Of a stretch of 32,734 nucleotides of DNA, positions 1 to 8,020 are shown piece after piece. A program made the position numbers and the translations under genes. How positions within the stretch are numbered: position 1 is the stretch's first letter; every line of letters begins with the position of its first letter. This stretch comes from Patescibacteria group bacterium (GTDB taxonomy: Bacteria; Patescibacteriota; Minisyncoccia; Moranbacterales; SCTJ01). The notes beneath the pieces are model-generated. The model did no database searches. It was given only the letters and a program-made list of their open reading frames with translations, and was not told the origin of the DNA. The stretch spans positions 1-32,734 of the forward strand of contig SCTJ01000019.1 of assembly GCA_004297805.1 (NCBI GenBank). The letters are read 5' to 3'.

Positions 1-1006
1 TAAGCGCTCCCTCAAGTTCGCGGATATTGTTTTTGATATTTTCTGCAATGAAAAGAATAACCGCGTCATCTAAGCGGAGGCCTCGGTCAACCGATTTGGC
101 CTTTAAAATAGCCATTCTCGTCTCGATGTCTGGCCGGCTCACGTCAGCAATCATCCCTCCCTCAAAGCGGGAGCGAAGACGCTCTTCGAGGGTGGGGATT
201 TCCTTGGGAGGACGGTCACTGGAAATAACAATTTGTTTGTTAATTTGGTAAAGAGCGTTGAAAATGTGAAAAAACTCATTTTGTGTTTTTTCTTTACCGG
301 CTAAAAACTGGACGTCATCAATAATTAGGAGATCAATTTTTTGATATTCATTTTTGAATTGAGCGATTTGTTGGTTTTTGATAGAATCTATTAATTCATT
401 GGCAAATCGCTCGGAGGTCATGTAGCGAATCTGTTTGGTAGGATCGTGTCGCAGAACTTCATTGCCAATAGACTGTAATAGGTGAGTTTTCCCAAGGCCT
501 ACCCCACCGTAGATGAAAAGAGGGTTGTAAACGCGGCCGAGATTTTGGGAAACGGCAAAACAGGCCGCCCGGGCCAGCTCATTGTTTTCGCCGACAATAA
601 AACTCTCAAATGTGTAGCGAGAGTTGAGATTCGAATCGAAGCCAGCAGAAGGAGCGGTAGGCTTGACTAGATGGTCGATTAATGGTCTGGCATAACGGAC
701 AGATTGAGCCGGACTCATAATGGCGTCCACGTTTTTGGCTTCAGAGAGGGATGATTCCTGAGGACTGTAGATGTGGCAACTGATTTCTCGAATAGATTCA
801 TCGGCGCCACGCAGTGCTCTTAATATATAGGCGTTATATTTATTTTCCAACCACTCCTTGGCAAAACCATTGGGAACACCAATGACAACCGCCCCGTTTT
901 CCACAGAAAGAATGCGGGTATTTTTGAACCAGGTGATGAAGTTGGCCCGTGATATAGACAGCTCTATTTCCCCCATGGCAGTCTGCCAGAGCTCCTCATT
1001 GGTCAT
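1..1006 (-). CDS. dnaA: Chromosomal replication initiator DnaA (partial, 3' end outside window)
   Basis: DnaA binds DnaA boxes at the origin as an ATP-bound oligomer and opens the duplex. About 335 residues are visible. Domain I is at the N-terminus (begins MTNEELWQTA), followed by a linker and the AAA+ domain. The AAA+ domain has Walker A GGVGLGKT at about residues 167-174, Walker B LLIIDDVQFL and a sensor I region around SSDRPP. The end of the AAA+ domain and the DNA-binding domain IV lie beyond the window edge. The chosen ATG matches the family N-terminus. There is no clear SD, but a good promoter lies upstream. The gene diverges from a DUF4446 gene across a region with DnaA-box-like sequences, which fits an origin-proximal position and autoregulation. 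The family call is secure. Confidence 0.97.
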   Translation of the reverse strand, partial: MTNEELWQTAMGEIELSISRANFITWFKNTRILSVENGAVVIGVPNGFAKEWLENKYNAYILRALRGADESIREISCHIYSPQESSLSEAKNVDAIMSPAQSVRYARPLIDHLVKPTAPSAGFDSNLNSRYTFESFIVGENNELARAACFAVSQNLGRVYNPLFIYGGVGLGKTHLLQSIGNEVLRHDPTKQIRYMTSERFANELIDSIKNQQIAQFKNEYQKIDLLIIDDVQFLAGKEKTQNEFFHIFNALYQINKQIVISSDRPPKEIPTLEERLRSRFEGGMIADVSRPDIETRMAILKAKSVDRGLRLDDAVILFIAENIKNNIRELEGAL

Positions 1007-1041
1007 AGAAAGCTGTTTAAAAGAGTTAGATTAGTCTCGGT

Positions 1042-1071
1042 AGTATACCACAGCCAGAAAAAATGTCGCAA
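1042..1071 (-). promoter_or_regulatory. dnaA promoter
   Basis: On the minus strand a -35 TTGCGA (1066-1071) and an extended -10 TGG-TATACT (hexamer 1042-1047) are separated by 18 nt. Transcription would start near 1035, giving a leader of about 28 nt before the dnaA ATG. Assigned by consensus match and position. Confidence 0.6.
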
Positions 1072-1080
1072 CCTGAGGTT

Positions 1081-1136
1081 TTGTTGACAACCTGTTGACA
1101 AGGTGTTTATAGCTGAATGTCCACGGGTTGTGCACA
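1081..1136. other. DnaA-box-like cluster, candidate oriC
   Basis: Two direct copies of TGTTGACAA (1082-1090 and 1093-1101; minus strand TTGTCAACA) are spaced 11 bp apart. TTGTGCACA at 1128-1136 is one mismatch from TTATNCACA. A weaker ATGTCCACG lies at 1118-1126. The cluster sits directly upstream of dnaA, the commonest bacterial oriC location. The rest of the 305-bp gap (1137-1311) shows a small CGCTG/CAGCG hairpin and no gene I can support. The boxes depart from the perfect consensus, so this is a candidate only. Confidence 0.4.
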
Positions 1137-1311
1137 GGAGGCGCCGCTGGGCCTCAGCGCATCTCCCGAAGAATAAATTGAGACATGCCCGGGGGTGTCA
1201 TGGTGACGACGAGTTTAAAGCCAGGTGGCCAAAAGGTGCTTAAAATATAGACAAAACGAGTTTACAGAATCAGAAATGAATGATAGTGTGAAAGGACAGT
1301 AAGAGGGAAAT

Positions 1312-1833
1312 ATGCAAGCTTTCTATCAGTTTATCCAAAATAACGTTGTTTGGGTGGCCCTGGGCTCAGGAGCGCTAAGTTTGGTGGCGCTTTTTATTGC
1401 CATAAGCGCTCTACTGCGAGCGAGAGCTGCTCAAATTAAGAGCCGTGCTTTTTTTGAAGGAAAAAATGGCAAGGATCTGGAAGAGGTCATGGTGAATAAT
1501 GCCGAGGAATTAAGCAACCTAGACAAAGATATCCAGGAATTGTACGCCATCTCTAACAAGATTAACGCACTAGCGCTAAGGAGCATCCATAGAGTGGGAG
1601 TGATTAGATTTAACCCCTTCAAGGATATTGGAGGGGATCAAAGTTTTTCTGTGGCCCTGCTGGACGGCAAGGGAAGCGGGGCAACTATCTCCTCTCTTCA
1701 TACCCGGGAGGGGACGCGAGTCTACGTAAAGCCTATTTTATTGGGGAAATCAGAGAAATATCCATTAACTGACGAAGAGCAACAGGCAATTAAGATCGCT
1801 AGCATTACCAAGGGCGAAAAGACAACCGAGTAA
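1312..1833 (+). CDS. DUF4446 family membrane-anchored protein
   Basis: This 173-aa protein has one N-terminal membrane segment (about residues 13-36), a charged helical stretch (about 45-90) and a compact C-terminal domain. The C-terminal domain carries the typical DUF4446 signature: HRVGVIRFNPF, GGDQSFSVALLD, and SSLHTREGTRVYVKPI, followed by YPLTDEEQQAI. The molecular function of the family is unknown to me. The start is supported by AAGAGGG upstream of the ATG and by the membrane segment right after it. It diverges from dnaA and lies just before infB on the same strand, with a 31-nt gap. The family assignment rests on motif recall. Confidence 0.8.
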   Translation: MQAFYQFIQNNVVWVALGSGALSLVALFIAISALLRARAAQIKSRAFFEGKNGKDLEEVMVNNAEELSNLDKDIQELYAISNKINALALRSIHRVGVIRFNPFKDIGGDQSFSVALLDGKGSGATISSLHTREGTRVYVKPILLGKSEKYPLTDEEQQAIKIASITKGEKTTE

Positions 1834-1864
1834 CTTTTTTATCTAGTTTATCTAGTTATCAATC

Positions 1865-3643
1865 ATGCAACAACCAGAAGGCACAACGAAGGCTGTCAAA
1901 ATCCCATCCTCAGTTACCGTGAAGCGGTTCGCCGAGATTCTTGGCGTGCCCGTAGCGCGGGTGATTACGGAGCTTATGCGCAATAAGATCCTAGCGACTA
2001 TTAATGAGGAAATTGACTTTGAAACAGCCGCGATTATTGCCCAAGACCTGGGTTTTGTGACTGAAGAAGACCTTGGCGAACAAGGTGATGCGATGACTTT
2101 GGAAAAATTAGTAGAGATCTGTAAAAAAGAAAGCGAATCTGGGGATAAATTGCCGGAGCGACCGGCCGTAGTGACTATTTTGGGGCATGTTGACCACGGC
2201 AAAACCACCCTACTAGATGCTATCCGTAAAACAAGCGTAGCCGCTGGGGAGGCAGGAGGGATTACTCAGCACATCCGGGCCTACCAGGTCAAGAAGAAAG
2301 GCAAGACGATCACTTTTGTTGATACGCCTGGGCACGAGGCCTTTTCGGCTATGCGCGAACGAGGCGTTAGCATTGCGGACATAGCTATTTTGGTGGTAGC
2401 CGCCGATGACGGGGTGCGCCCACAAACCAAGGAGGTTATTGAATACCTGAAAGAGAAGAAAATTCCAACAATTGTGGCAGTAAATAAAGTTGATAAGCCC
2501 GAAGCAAATGTTCCGCGAGTTAAGCAAGAGCTGTCTGATAACGGTATTTTAATTGAAGAATGGGGTGGGCAGACCATGAGTGTTGAGGTAAGCGCCAAAC
2601 AAAACAAGGGAATCGATGATCTATTGGAGCGAGTTATGTTACTGTCTGAAGTAGAGAACTTTCGGGCTGACACAAAGCGCGACGGATTGGCAGTGGTGCT
2701 CGAATCGCACTTAGACCCTCAGAAGGGTCCCATCGCCACAGTGCTAGTGAAAACCGGAACGCTGAAAGTCGGGCAAGATATTGTGGCGGGGAGCGTATTT
2801 GGCCGAATCAAAAAAATCGAAGATTATGCCGGAAAAAACGTGCCGATGGCTGGACCATCGGTTCCTGTTTCTATCCTGGGATTGGGTGGCGTAGCTAACG
2901 TGAATGATATTGTTCAAATAGCCGATCGAAATATCACTCGGGCTAAGGCACGAGAAGGTGCGCAGAGTGGCATGCAGCGGCGGAAAGAAATGATCAAATC
3001 CAATAGCGAGACCTCAGGCGAGGGTGAGTTGAAGAAATTTCGACTGATCGTTAAAACGGACGTGCAGGGGTCCCTAGAGGCGATTGAACAGATCTTAGGG
3101 ACCATCAAATCTGACGAAGTGGTGCTGGAATATGTGGCCACCGGCATCGGGAATATTACAGAATCGGATGTTAAGCTAGCCGAAAGTGCCAGTGCTAAAA
3201 TATTTGGATTTAATGTGGTAGCTACGCCAGTGGCTAAACGCTTGTCTGAAGGGAGTGAGACAGAAATTAAAGTCTACAGTATTATCTATGAGTTGGTGGC
3301 CAAGATCAAAGAAGAAATGGCAGCGCTATTGCCGCCAGAATTAGTGCGAACCGATTTTGGACGGCTGGCTGTCTTGGCGATTTTCAAAACTGGCAAACGA
3401 GACATGATTGTGGGTGGGCGAGTCTCCGAAGGCAAGGTGATGCGGGGATCGCTGATCGAAGTCAAACGAGAGGATGAAATTATTGGCAAGGGACGTTTGG
3501 GCAACTTGCAACAAAACAAAGAAAACGCAGATGAGGTTGGCCAGGGGAATGAATGCGGGCTAACGTTCGATGGGGAAACAAAGATAAAGATAGGCGACAC
3601 CCTCTTGTTTTATAAAGAGGAGGAGAAGCGCCGGGCGCTCTAA
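1865..3643 (+). CDS. infB: Translation initiation factor IF-2 (short form)
   Basis: IF-2 is the GTPase that delivers initiator fMet-tRNA to the 30S subunit and promotes 50S joining. At 592 aa it lacks the long variable N-terminus of many bacterial IF-2s and starts almost at the IF2_N module (about residues 14-64). The G domain has G1 GHVDHGKT (107-114), G2 GGITQHI, G3 DTPGHEAF (153-160), G4 NKVDK and a SAKQNKG G5 region. Domains II, III and the C-terminal tRNA-binding domain follow at normal length. No SD precedes the ATG; instead there is an ATCTAGTTTATCTAGTTATC stretch with a repeated TCTAGTT. It is followed by rbfA and nrnA, the classic translation operon order. Confidence 0.97.
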   Translation: MQQPEGTTKAVKIPSSVTVKRFAEILGVPVARVITELMRNKILATINEEIDFETAAIIAQDLGFVTEEDLGEQGDAMTLEKLVEICKKESESGDKLPERPAVVTILGHVDHGKTTLLDAIRKTSVAAGEAGGITQHIRAYQVKKKGKTITFVDTPGHEAFSAMRERGVSIADIAILVVAADDGVRPQTKEVIEYLKEKKIPTIVAVNKVDKPEANVPRVKQELSDNGILIEEWGGQTMSVEVSAKQNKGIDDLLERVMLLSEVENFRADTKRDGLAVVLESHLDPQKGPIATVLVKTGTLKVGQDIVAGSVFGRIKKIEDYAGKNVPMAGPSVPVSILGLGGVANVNDIVQIADRNITRAKAREGAQSGMQRRKEMIKSNSETSGEGELKKFRLIVKTDVQGSLEAIEQILGTIKSDEVVLEYVATGIGNITESDVKLAESASAKIFGFNVVATPVAKRLSEGSETEIKVYSIIYELVAKIKEEMAALLPPELVRTDFGRLAVLAIFKTGKRDMIVGGRVSEGKVMRGSLIEVKREDEIIGKGRLGNLQQNKENADEVGQGNECGLTFDGETKIKIGDTLLFYKEEEKRRAL

Positions 3644-3672
3644 AGGGCTTTTAGCTGATCAATTATCTTTAG

Positions 3673-4023
3673 ATGGCAACGCATCGAATCTCAAAAATAA
3701 ATGAGCTTCTCCGGCAGCATCTAGCCGAGCTTATTGAACGCGAACTCTCCTTGAAACCAGGCGTTCTGTTGACGATTGCCAAGGTTGACACTAGTCGAGA
3801 CCTTCGCTATACTCGGGTGTTCGTGAGTGTGTTTCCGGAGCAAGAGCTAAACTATGGCCTGGAGACCCTTCGAAAAGAAATCCATACAATTCAGGGCAAA
3901 TTGAACAAATTACTGAGCATGAAACCATTACCGAGAGTGGAATTCGTTTCGGATACCACCGAGGTTAGGGCGAATGAAGTAGAGTTGTTACTTGCCAAAA
4001 TTAAGGACGAACATGCGAGTTAG
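3673..4023 (+). CDS. rbfA: Ribosome-binding factor A
   Basis: RbfA is a KH-fold maturation factor that acts on the 5' end region of 16S rRNA in the 30S precursor. The 116-aa length is typical. The start (MATHRISKINELLRQHLAEL), the central DTSRDLRYTRVFVSV strand region and the C-terminal PLPRVEFVSD are all family-like. It lies 29 nt after infB with no SD, so it probably depends on the infB transcript. A hairpin with a U-rich tail follows it, just ahead of nrnA. Confidence 0.93.
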   Translation: MATHRISKINELLRQHLAELIERELSLKPGVLLTIAKVDTSRDLRYTRVFVSVFPEQELNYGLETLRKEIHTIQGKLNKLLSMKPLPRVEFVSDTTEVRANEVELLLAKIKDEHAS

Positions 4024-4047
4024 TGGAGCCTGATATTTTGTGAGGTC

Positions 4048-4073
4048 GCCCGCATTGCATGCGGGCTATTTTT
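4048..4073 (+). terminator. Terminator-like hairpin between rbfA and nrnA
   Basis: GCCCGCAT / ATGCGGGC form an 8-bp stem with a 3-nt loop, followed by TATTTTT. The U-run ends exactly at the nrnA ATG chosen here. It may end the infB-rbfA transcript or attenuate readthrough into nrnA. Confidence 0.65.
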
Positions 4074-5042
4074 ATGCACACTTTTTCTTCAGAGTTTCAT
4101 ACTCTCCAATACATTATAACCAAGGCCGAGCGAATTCTGCTGATGGCCCATTCAAGTCCGGACGCTGATACTGTGGGGGCAGTTTTGGCGCTGAAAAATT
4201 ACAGCTTAGGAATGGGCAAGCAAGTTGACGTTGCCTGTTTTGATCCTTTCCCGGAATTTTTGAAAGATGTTGTTGAGGGAATCTTTATTGTTCCCGATCG
4301 ACTCGAGTTAACATCGTATGACGCGGTGATTGCCTGCGACAGTGTGGAACGGGGTTTTCATAAGATTGTCGGGAAGCTTAACGCGGGACAGGTGACAGTG
4401 TTGATCGATCATCACCCGGATATTAATCTGAAAGGGGATTTAAGCCTTATCGATGCCAGCTATTCGTCGGTGTGTGAGCTGCTGTACGACTTCTTCATAG
4501 CCACCAAAACGCCAATCTCAAAGCAAATGGCGACCTGTCTAGCATTGGGGATTTTGGGCGACACGGGGGCTTTTCAGCATTCAAACACGACCGCTCGGGT
4601 CATGGAGGTAGCCTCGGACTTAATGCGGCACGGGGCGCCCGTAGCGCGCATCATCGAGTCTGTTTTTTCCAATAAAAAGTTATCGACGCTCAAACTTTGG
4701 GGACGCGCTTTCGAACGAGCCAAGATAAATCAACGGAATGGCATGATCGTCACGGTGGTTACTCACGAAGACTTGGTCGAGTGCGGCGCCACATCCGATG
4801 ATATTGCTCAAGTAGCTTCTATTCTCAATACCGTTCCGGGCACAAAGTTTTCACTCATTCTTTCAGAGCGTGGCAACGGTTTGGTGAAGGGCAGCCTGCG
4901 CTCCGAGGAATATAAAAATACGGATGTGTCAGAAATTGCACATCAGTTCGGAGGTGGTGGTCACAGGCTCGCCAGTGGCTTTGAAGTGCAGGGCCGGATC
5001 AGCGAAACGCCCGAGGGCTGGGAAATTATTCCGGGAGTCTAA
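4074..5042 (+). CDS. nrnA: DHH/DHHA1 phosphoesterase, NrnA-like oligoribonuclease/pAp phosphatase
   Basis: The family degrades short oligonucleotides (nanoRNA) and may dephosphorylate pAp with a two-metal DHH centre. Visible motifs are HSSPDAD near the N-terminus, a CDS motif, DHHPD, LGDTGAF, and the DHHA1 glycine-rich end QFGGGGHRLASG. The protein is 322 aa from the chosen ATG. A second in-frame ATG, 15 nt upstream, lies inside the right arm of the terminator hairpin and is less likely. It sits at the end of the infB-rbfA operon, a common place for this family. Its last 17 nt overlap the convergent LpxH-like gene. The family is sure; the exact substrate is not. Confidence 0.88.
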   Translation: MHTFSSEFHTLQYIITKAERILLMAHSSPDADTVGAVLALKNYSLGMGKQVDVACFDPFPEFLKDVVEGIFIVPDRLELTSYDAVIACDSVERGFHKIVGKLNAGQVTVLIDHHPDINLKGDLSLIDASYSSVCELLYDFFIATKTPISKQMATCLALGILGDTGAFQHSNTTARVMEVASDLMRHGAPVARIIESVFSNKKLSTLKLWGRAFERAKINQRNGMIVTVVTHEDLVECGATSDDIAQVASILNTVPGTKFSLILSERGNGLVKGSLRSEEYKNTDVSEIAHQFGGGGHRLASGFEVQGRISETPEGWEIIPGV

Positions 5043-5772
5043 AATCGTGAACACTGACATCTTCGTCAACGACCACAAATGAGCAGGTCTCAAGCCAGTC
5101 CCCAGTGTTGGCATAGACCAGTCCCTGGCTGTCATGAACCAACTCTGACCAGTGAGTGTGTCCCACAATAATTCCGTCAACTCCGCGAGAGTGGGCATAG
5201 CGCAAGGCGGCTTTGCGAATCTTTTCGACGATACTGGCATAGCGTTGTGAATGTTTTTGTGCGGCCAAGGAGATTTGTAAACCGACAAAACGTTTACAGA
5301 AAGCTGCGAATTTGATAAGGGCCACATAGGCTTGGTCGAGAATCAAAGAGAGCACCACGTGGTTGCTGGTGAAGGCATCAAACTCATCTCCATGCAGGAC
5401 TAGATACCTTTTGTGATGGCTTTTAAGTGTGTATTCGTTACGGATCTTTATTTTTCCCAAGGTTACCTTACGGAAGCCGCGAAAGGCACGATCATGGTTG
5501 CCCGGAATGTAAACCAGATGCGTTCCCTGTTCAGCCAGAGAAAGAATCTTGTTCACCACCCGATATTCAGCTGGACCAAGCCTTTTGTAATTAGCATTCC
5601 ACAGTTCAAATAAATCGCCAGCCAGAATCAGGCGCTTGGGCGGCTTAGCGATCAATACATCCAAAAATTTGGCGAAACAATGCGGTCGACTGGCAGCCGA
5701 GCCCAAGTGTTGATCACTCACTATGATGGTGGCATTTCGTGAGTAGTGAGGATCGATGATTTTATCTGGCAT
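5026..5772 (-). CDS. LpxH-like calcineurin-type metallophosphoesterase
   Basis: This 248-aa dimetal phosphoesterase matches the UDP-2,3-diacylglucosamine diphosphatase-like group. Metal motifs in order are SDQHLGS (D20, H22), GDLFELWN (52-59), GNHD (91-94), HGDEFD (127-132), GHTHWSE (204-210) and a terminal NTGDWLE. The last motif is typical of this subgroup. No other lipid A genes are visible in the window, and organisms of the inferred type are usually thought to lack lipid A, so I would not assume the LpxH reaction. It is transcribed toward nrnA and overlaps it by 17 nt. The start lies about 40 nt from the nfo promoter on the other strand. Confidence 0.85.
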   Translation of the reverse strand: MPDKIIDPHYSRNATIIVSDQHLGSAASRPHCFAKFLDVLIAKPPKRLILAGDLFELWNANYKRLGPAEYRVVNKILSLAEQGTHLVYIPGNHDRAFRGFRKVTLGKIKIRNEYTLKSHHKRYLVLHGDEFDAFTSNHVVLSLILDQAYVALIKFAAFCKRFVGLQISLAAQKHSQRYASIVEKIRKAALRYAHSRGVDGIIVGHTHWSELVHDSQGLVYANTGDWLETCSFVVVDEDVSVHDFRLPE

Positions 5773-5814
5773 AGCCTAGCCATTGTAGCATTAATATGAT
5801 AGCAAGAAAACGTT

Positions 5815-5843
5815 TTGTCAGGGTCACGTAGCAGTGCTACAAT
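5815..5843 (+). promoter_or_regulatory. nfo promoter (leaderless layout)
   Basis: -35 TTGTCA (5815-5820), 17-nt spacer, extended -10 TGC-TACAAT (hexamer 5838-5843). The ATG at 5851 follows the -10 after 7 nt, so transcription should begin at or next to the start codon. This promoter overlaps the in-frame TTG at 5815 and rules that codon out as the start. Confidence 0.75.
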
Positions 5844-5850
5844 CAAATTT

Positions 5851-6678
5851 ATGACCATGCATATTGGGTGCCACGTATCTATTGTTGGGGGCGTGCAAAA
5901 CGCTCCAGAACGAGCTGCGGCGCTAGGCGCCGAGGTAATGCAGATTTTTACGCGCTCTCCACAAGGAGGAAAAGCACCCGAGTTGACGGCGGATATCATT
6001 CAGGAGTTCAAAGCTCAGGTTGCGAAACACAAATTGCAAGGGATATACGTCCATACCCCGTACTATATTAATTTTGCCTCAGGCAACAATCGGATTCGTT
6101 ATGGATCGGTGAGTGTGGTGCGGGATGAACTAGAACGAGCCTCGCTGCTCGGAGCTAAATATGTGATGACTCACTTGGGTTCAGGCAAGGACCTGGGCAG
6201 GGCCGGCGCAATTCAAAAAACTGTTGAAATGCTAGACAAGACACTCACTGGATATATTGGATCAACCAAACTCTTGATTGAAAACAGTGCCGGAGCGGGT
6301 GAAATTATCGGGGACACCCTGGAAGAAATCGCTGAAATTATCCGGTTAGTTGGAAGTAGTACTATAGCCGGAATATGCCTGGATACGCAACACTCCTTTG
6401 CTTCTGGCTATGATTGGCGGGATTTCACCGAAACTATTCAGCGGGTAGATAGCGAACTGGGAATTGATAAAATAAAGTTAATGCACGCGAATGATAGTCA
6501 GACGGAGCTTGGTTCCAAAAAAGATCGGCACGAGCATATTGGGGAGGGCAAAATCGGTAGCGAGGCTTTCAGGAATATCGTGACCTTTGCCAAGCAGCAC
6601 GACATAGACATGCTCTGCGAGACGGAGCATGATCGGGTGGTTGAGGACATGCAATTATTGGCCAAAATGCGCGACTGA
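5851..6678 (+). CDS. nfo: Endonuclease IV (AP endonuclease)
   Basis: Endonuclease IV cuts DNA 5' to abasic sites and removes 3' blocking groups in base excision repair. The AP endonuclease 2 TIM-barrel has its three-zinc ligand motifs in order: HTPYYIN, THLGSG, IENSAG, CLDTQHSF, LMHANDS, DRHEHIGEG and CETEHD. It is 275 aa from this ATG, close to the usual 280. A second ATG lies two codons downstream (MTMHIGCHVS). The start follows the promoter so closely that the mRNA is probably leaderless. The next gene, glutamate dehydrogenase, is on the same strand. Confidence 0.95.
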   Translation: MTMHIGCHVSIVGGVQNAPERAAALGAEVMQIFTRSPQGGKAPELTADIIQEFKAQVAKHKLQGIYVHTPYYINFASGNNRIRYGSVSVVRDELERASLLGAKYVMTHLGSGKDLGRAGAIQKTVEMLDKTLTGYIGSTKLLIENSAGAGEIIGDTLEEIAEIIRLVGSSTIAGICLDTQHSFASGYDWRDFTETIQRVDSELGIDKIKLMHANDSQTELGSKKDRHEHIGEGKIGSEAFRNIVTFAKQHDIDMLCETEHDRVVEDMQLLAKMRD

Positions 6679-6706
6679 AAAAGTTAAACCTCTAAACACA
6701 AAGCAT

Positions 6707-7939
6707 GTGGACCAATTCAAAAGAATTATCCAAAGACTAGAGAAAGTAAAAGAATTGGCCGGGTTGGATGACAAGGCCTTTGCTCTACTGAGCGAGCCGC
6801 AAAAGGTTTTGGAGGTAAACATACCCGTCAAAATGGACGACGGAACCATGAAGATATTCAAGGGTTATCGTGCCCAGTTCAATGATGCGCGCGGACCGTT
6901 TAAGGGTGGAATTCGATTTCATCCAGCGGTTACTTATGACGAAGTAAAAACTCTCTCGGCCTGGATGACTTTCAAAACGGCCGCCGTTAATCTTCCGTTG
7001 GGCGGAAGCAAGGGAGGCGTGGTTGTCGACCCCAAGGAACTCTCGGATCGGGAACTGGAGGCATTGTCGCGTAGATATGCTCAGGCCATTCACAAGTTAA
7101 TTGGTCCAGAGGTGGATGTGCCAGCGCCAGATGTGGCGACGGACCCACGGATTATGGCCTGGATGATGGATGAATATGAAAAAATAGTTGGTCGACACCA
7201 GCCAGGGGTTATTACTGGCAAACCCCTCAGTATCGGTGGATCTGCCGCTCGCTCTTACTCGACAGCTCAAGGTGGCGCCTTTGTGTTGGATGAGGCGGCC
7301 AAGAAAATCGGTTTGCACAAGGGCGCCACGGTGGCCATTGAAGGATTTGGGAATGCGGGCAGCCACATGGCACTCATCCTGCAAAAAATGGGCTACAAAA
7401 TTACGGCGGTAAGTGATTCACGGGGCACAGCGGTAAATTGCATGGGGCTGGATGTGCAAGGATTGATCGAACATAAAGAGCAGACTGGTTCGGTGCGCAA
7501 CTACGTGGGTGGAGAAAAATTTGTGGGTAGTCATTGTTTTGAGCAGGACACGGATATTCTCATTCCGGCGGCCCTCGAAAATTCGATTACTCAAGAGAAC
7601 GCCGAGATTATCAAGGCCAAGCTGATCGTAGAGTTGGCCAACGGGCCGATTACCCCAGAAGCTGACGAAATATTATTACAAAAAGGGAAAATGATTGTAC
7701 CCGATATTTTGGCCAATGCCGGCGGGGTAATGGTGAGTTATTTCGAACAGGTCCAAAATGCCTACGGATACTATTGGACGGAGCATGAAGTGCTGGCGAA
7801 GCTAGAGGGTGGCATGCGTAAATCTTTCGAAGAGATTTGGGCAGTCAAAGAAAAATATCAAACGGACCTACGCACCGCCGCGTATATTTTGGCGACCGAA
7901 CGCATCGTACAGGCGATGAGGGATCGAGGTTGGATATAG
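6707..7939 (+). CDS. gdhA: Glu/Leu/Phe/Val-type glutamate dehydrogenase
   Basis: The enzyme interconverts glutamate and 2-oxoglutarate plus ammonia with NAD(P). Motifs include FKGGIRFHP, the catalytic-lysine region GGSKGGV, PAPDVATDPRIMAWMMDEYE, the Rossmann GFGNAG and ANGPITPEAD. An Asp two residues past the second Rossmann strand (AVSDSRG) hints at NAD preference. From GTG 6707 the protein is 410 aa, normal for the family. An upstream in-frame ATG at 6629 lies inside nfo and would add residues unlike the family. No SD is visible and the gap to nfo is only 28 nt, so it is probably co-transcribed with it. A rho-independent terminator follows. Confidence 0.92.
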   Translation: MDQFKRIIQRLEKVKELAGLDDKAFALLSEPQKVLEVNIPVKMDDGTMKIFKGYRAQFNDARGPFKGGIRFHPAVTYDEVKTLSAWMTFKTAAVNLPLGGSKGGVVVDPKELSDRELEALSRRYAQAIHKLIGPEVDVPAPDVATDPRIMAWMMDEYEKIVGRHQPGVITGKPLSIGGSAARSYSTAQGGAFVLDEAAKKIGLHKGATVAIEGFGNAGSHMALILQKMGYKITAVSDSRGTAVNCMGLDVQGLIEHKEQTGSVRNYVGGEKFVGSHCFEQDTDILIPAALENSITQENAEIIKAKLIVELANGPITPEADEILLQKGKMIVPDILANAGGVMVSYFEQVQNAYGYYWTEHEVLAKLEGGMRKSFEEIWAVKEKYQTDLRTAAYILATERIVQAMRDRGWI

Positions 7940-7981
7940 CGCCTCGCTCAAATTAAAAATTTAAATCTCAAAATTCAAAAT

Positions 7982-8005
7982 AACCCCGATACATGTCGGG
8001 GTTTT
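7982..8005. terminator. Bidirectional terminator between gdhA and the TrmB-type regulator
   Basis: ACCCCGA / TCGGGGT stem with a 6-nt loop, with TTTT on the plus strand. It sits between the convergent gdhA (plus) and the regulator (minus). Confidence 0.8.
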
Positions 8006-8020
8006 GGGTATAGAAAACTC

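Noticed and set aside
1184-1252. About 22-codon ATG frame in the dnaA-DUF4446 gap
   Set aside because: No SD, no family likeness; likely chance.
5815-5850. Longer N-terminus for endonuclease IV from TTG 5815
   Set aside because: The stretch is a textbook promoter (TTGTCA-17-TACAAT) and the family starts at the next ATG.
6629-6706. Longer N-terminus for glutamate dehydrogenase from ATG 6629
   Set aside because: It lies inside nfo, has an SD-like GGAG only 2 nt away, and encodes residues unlike the family; GTG 6707 gives normal length.
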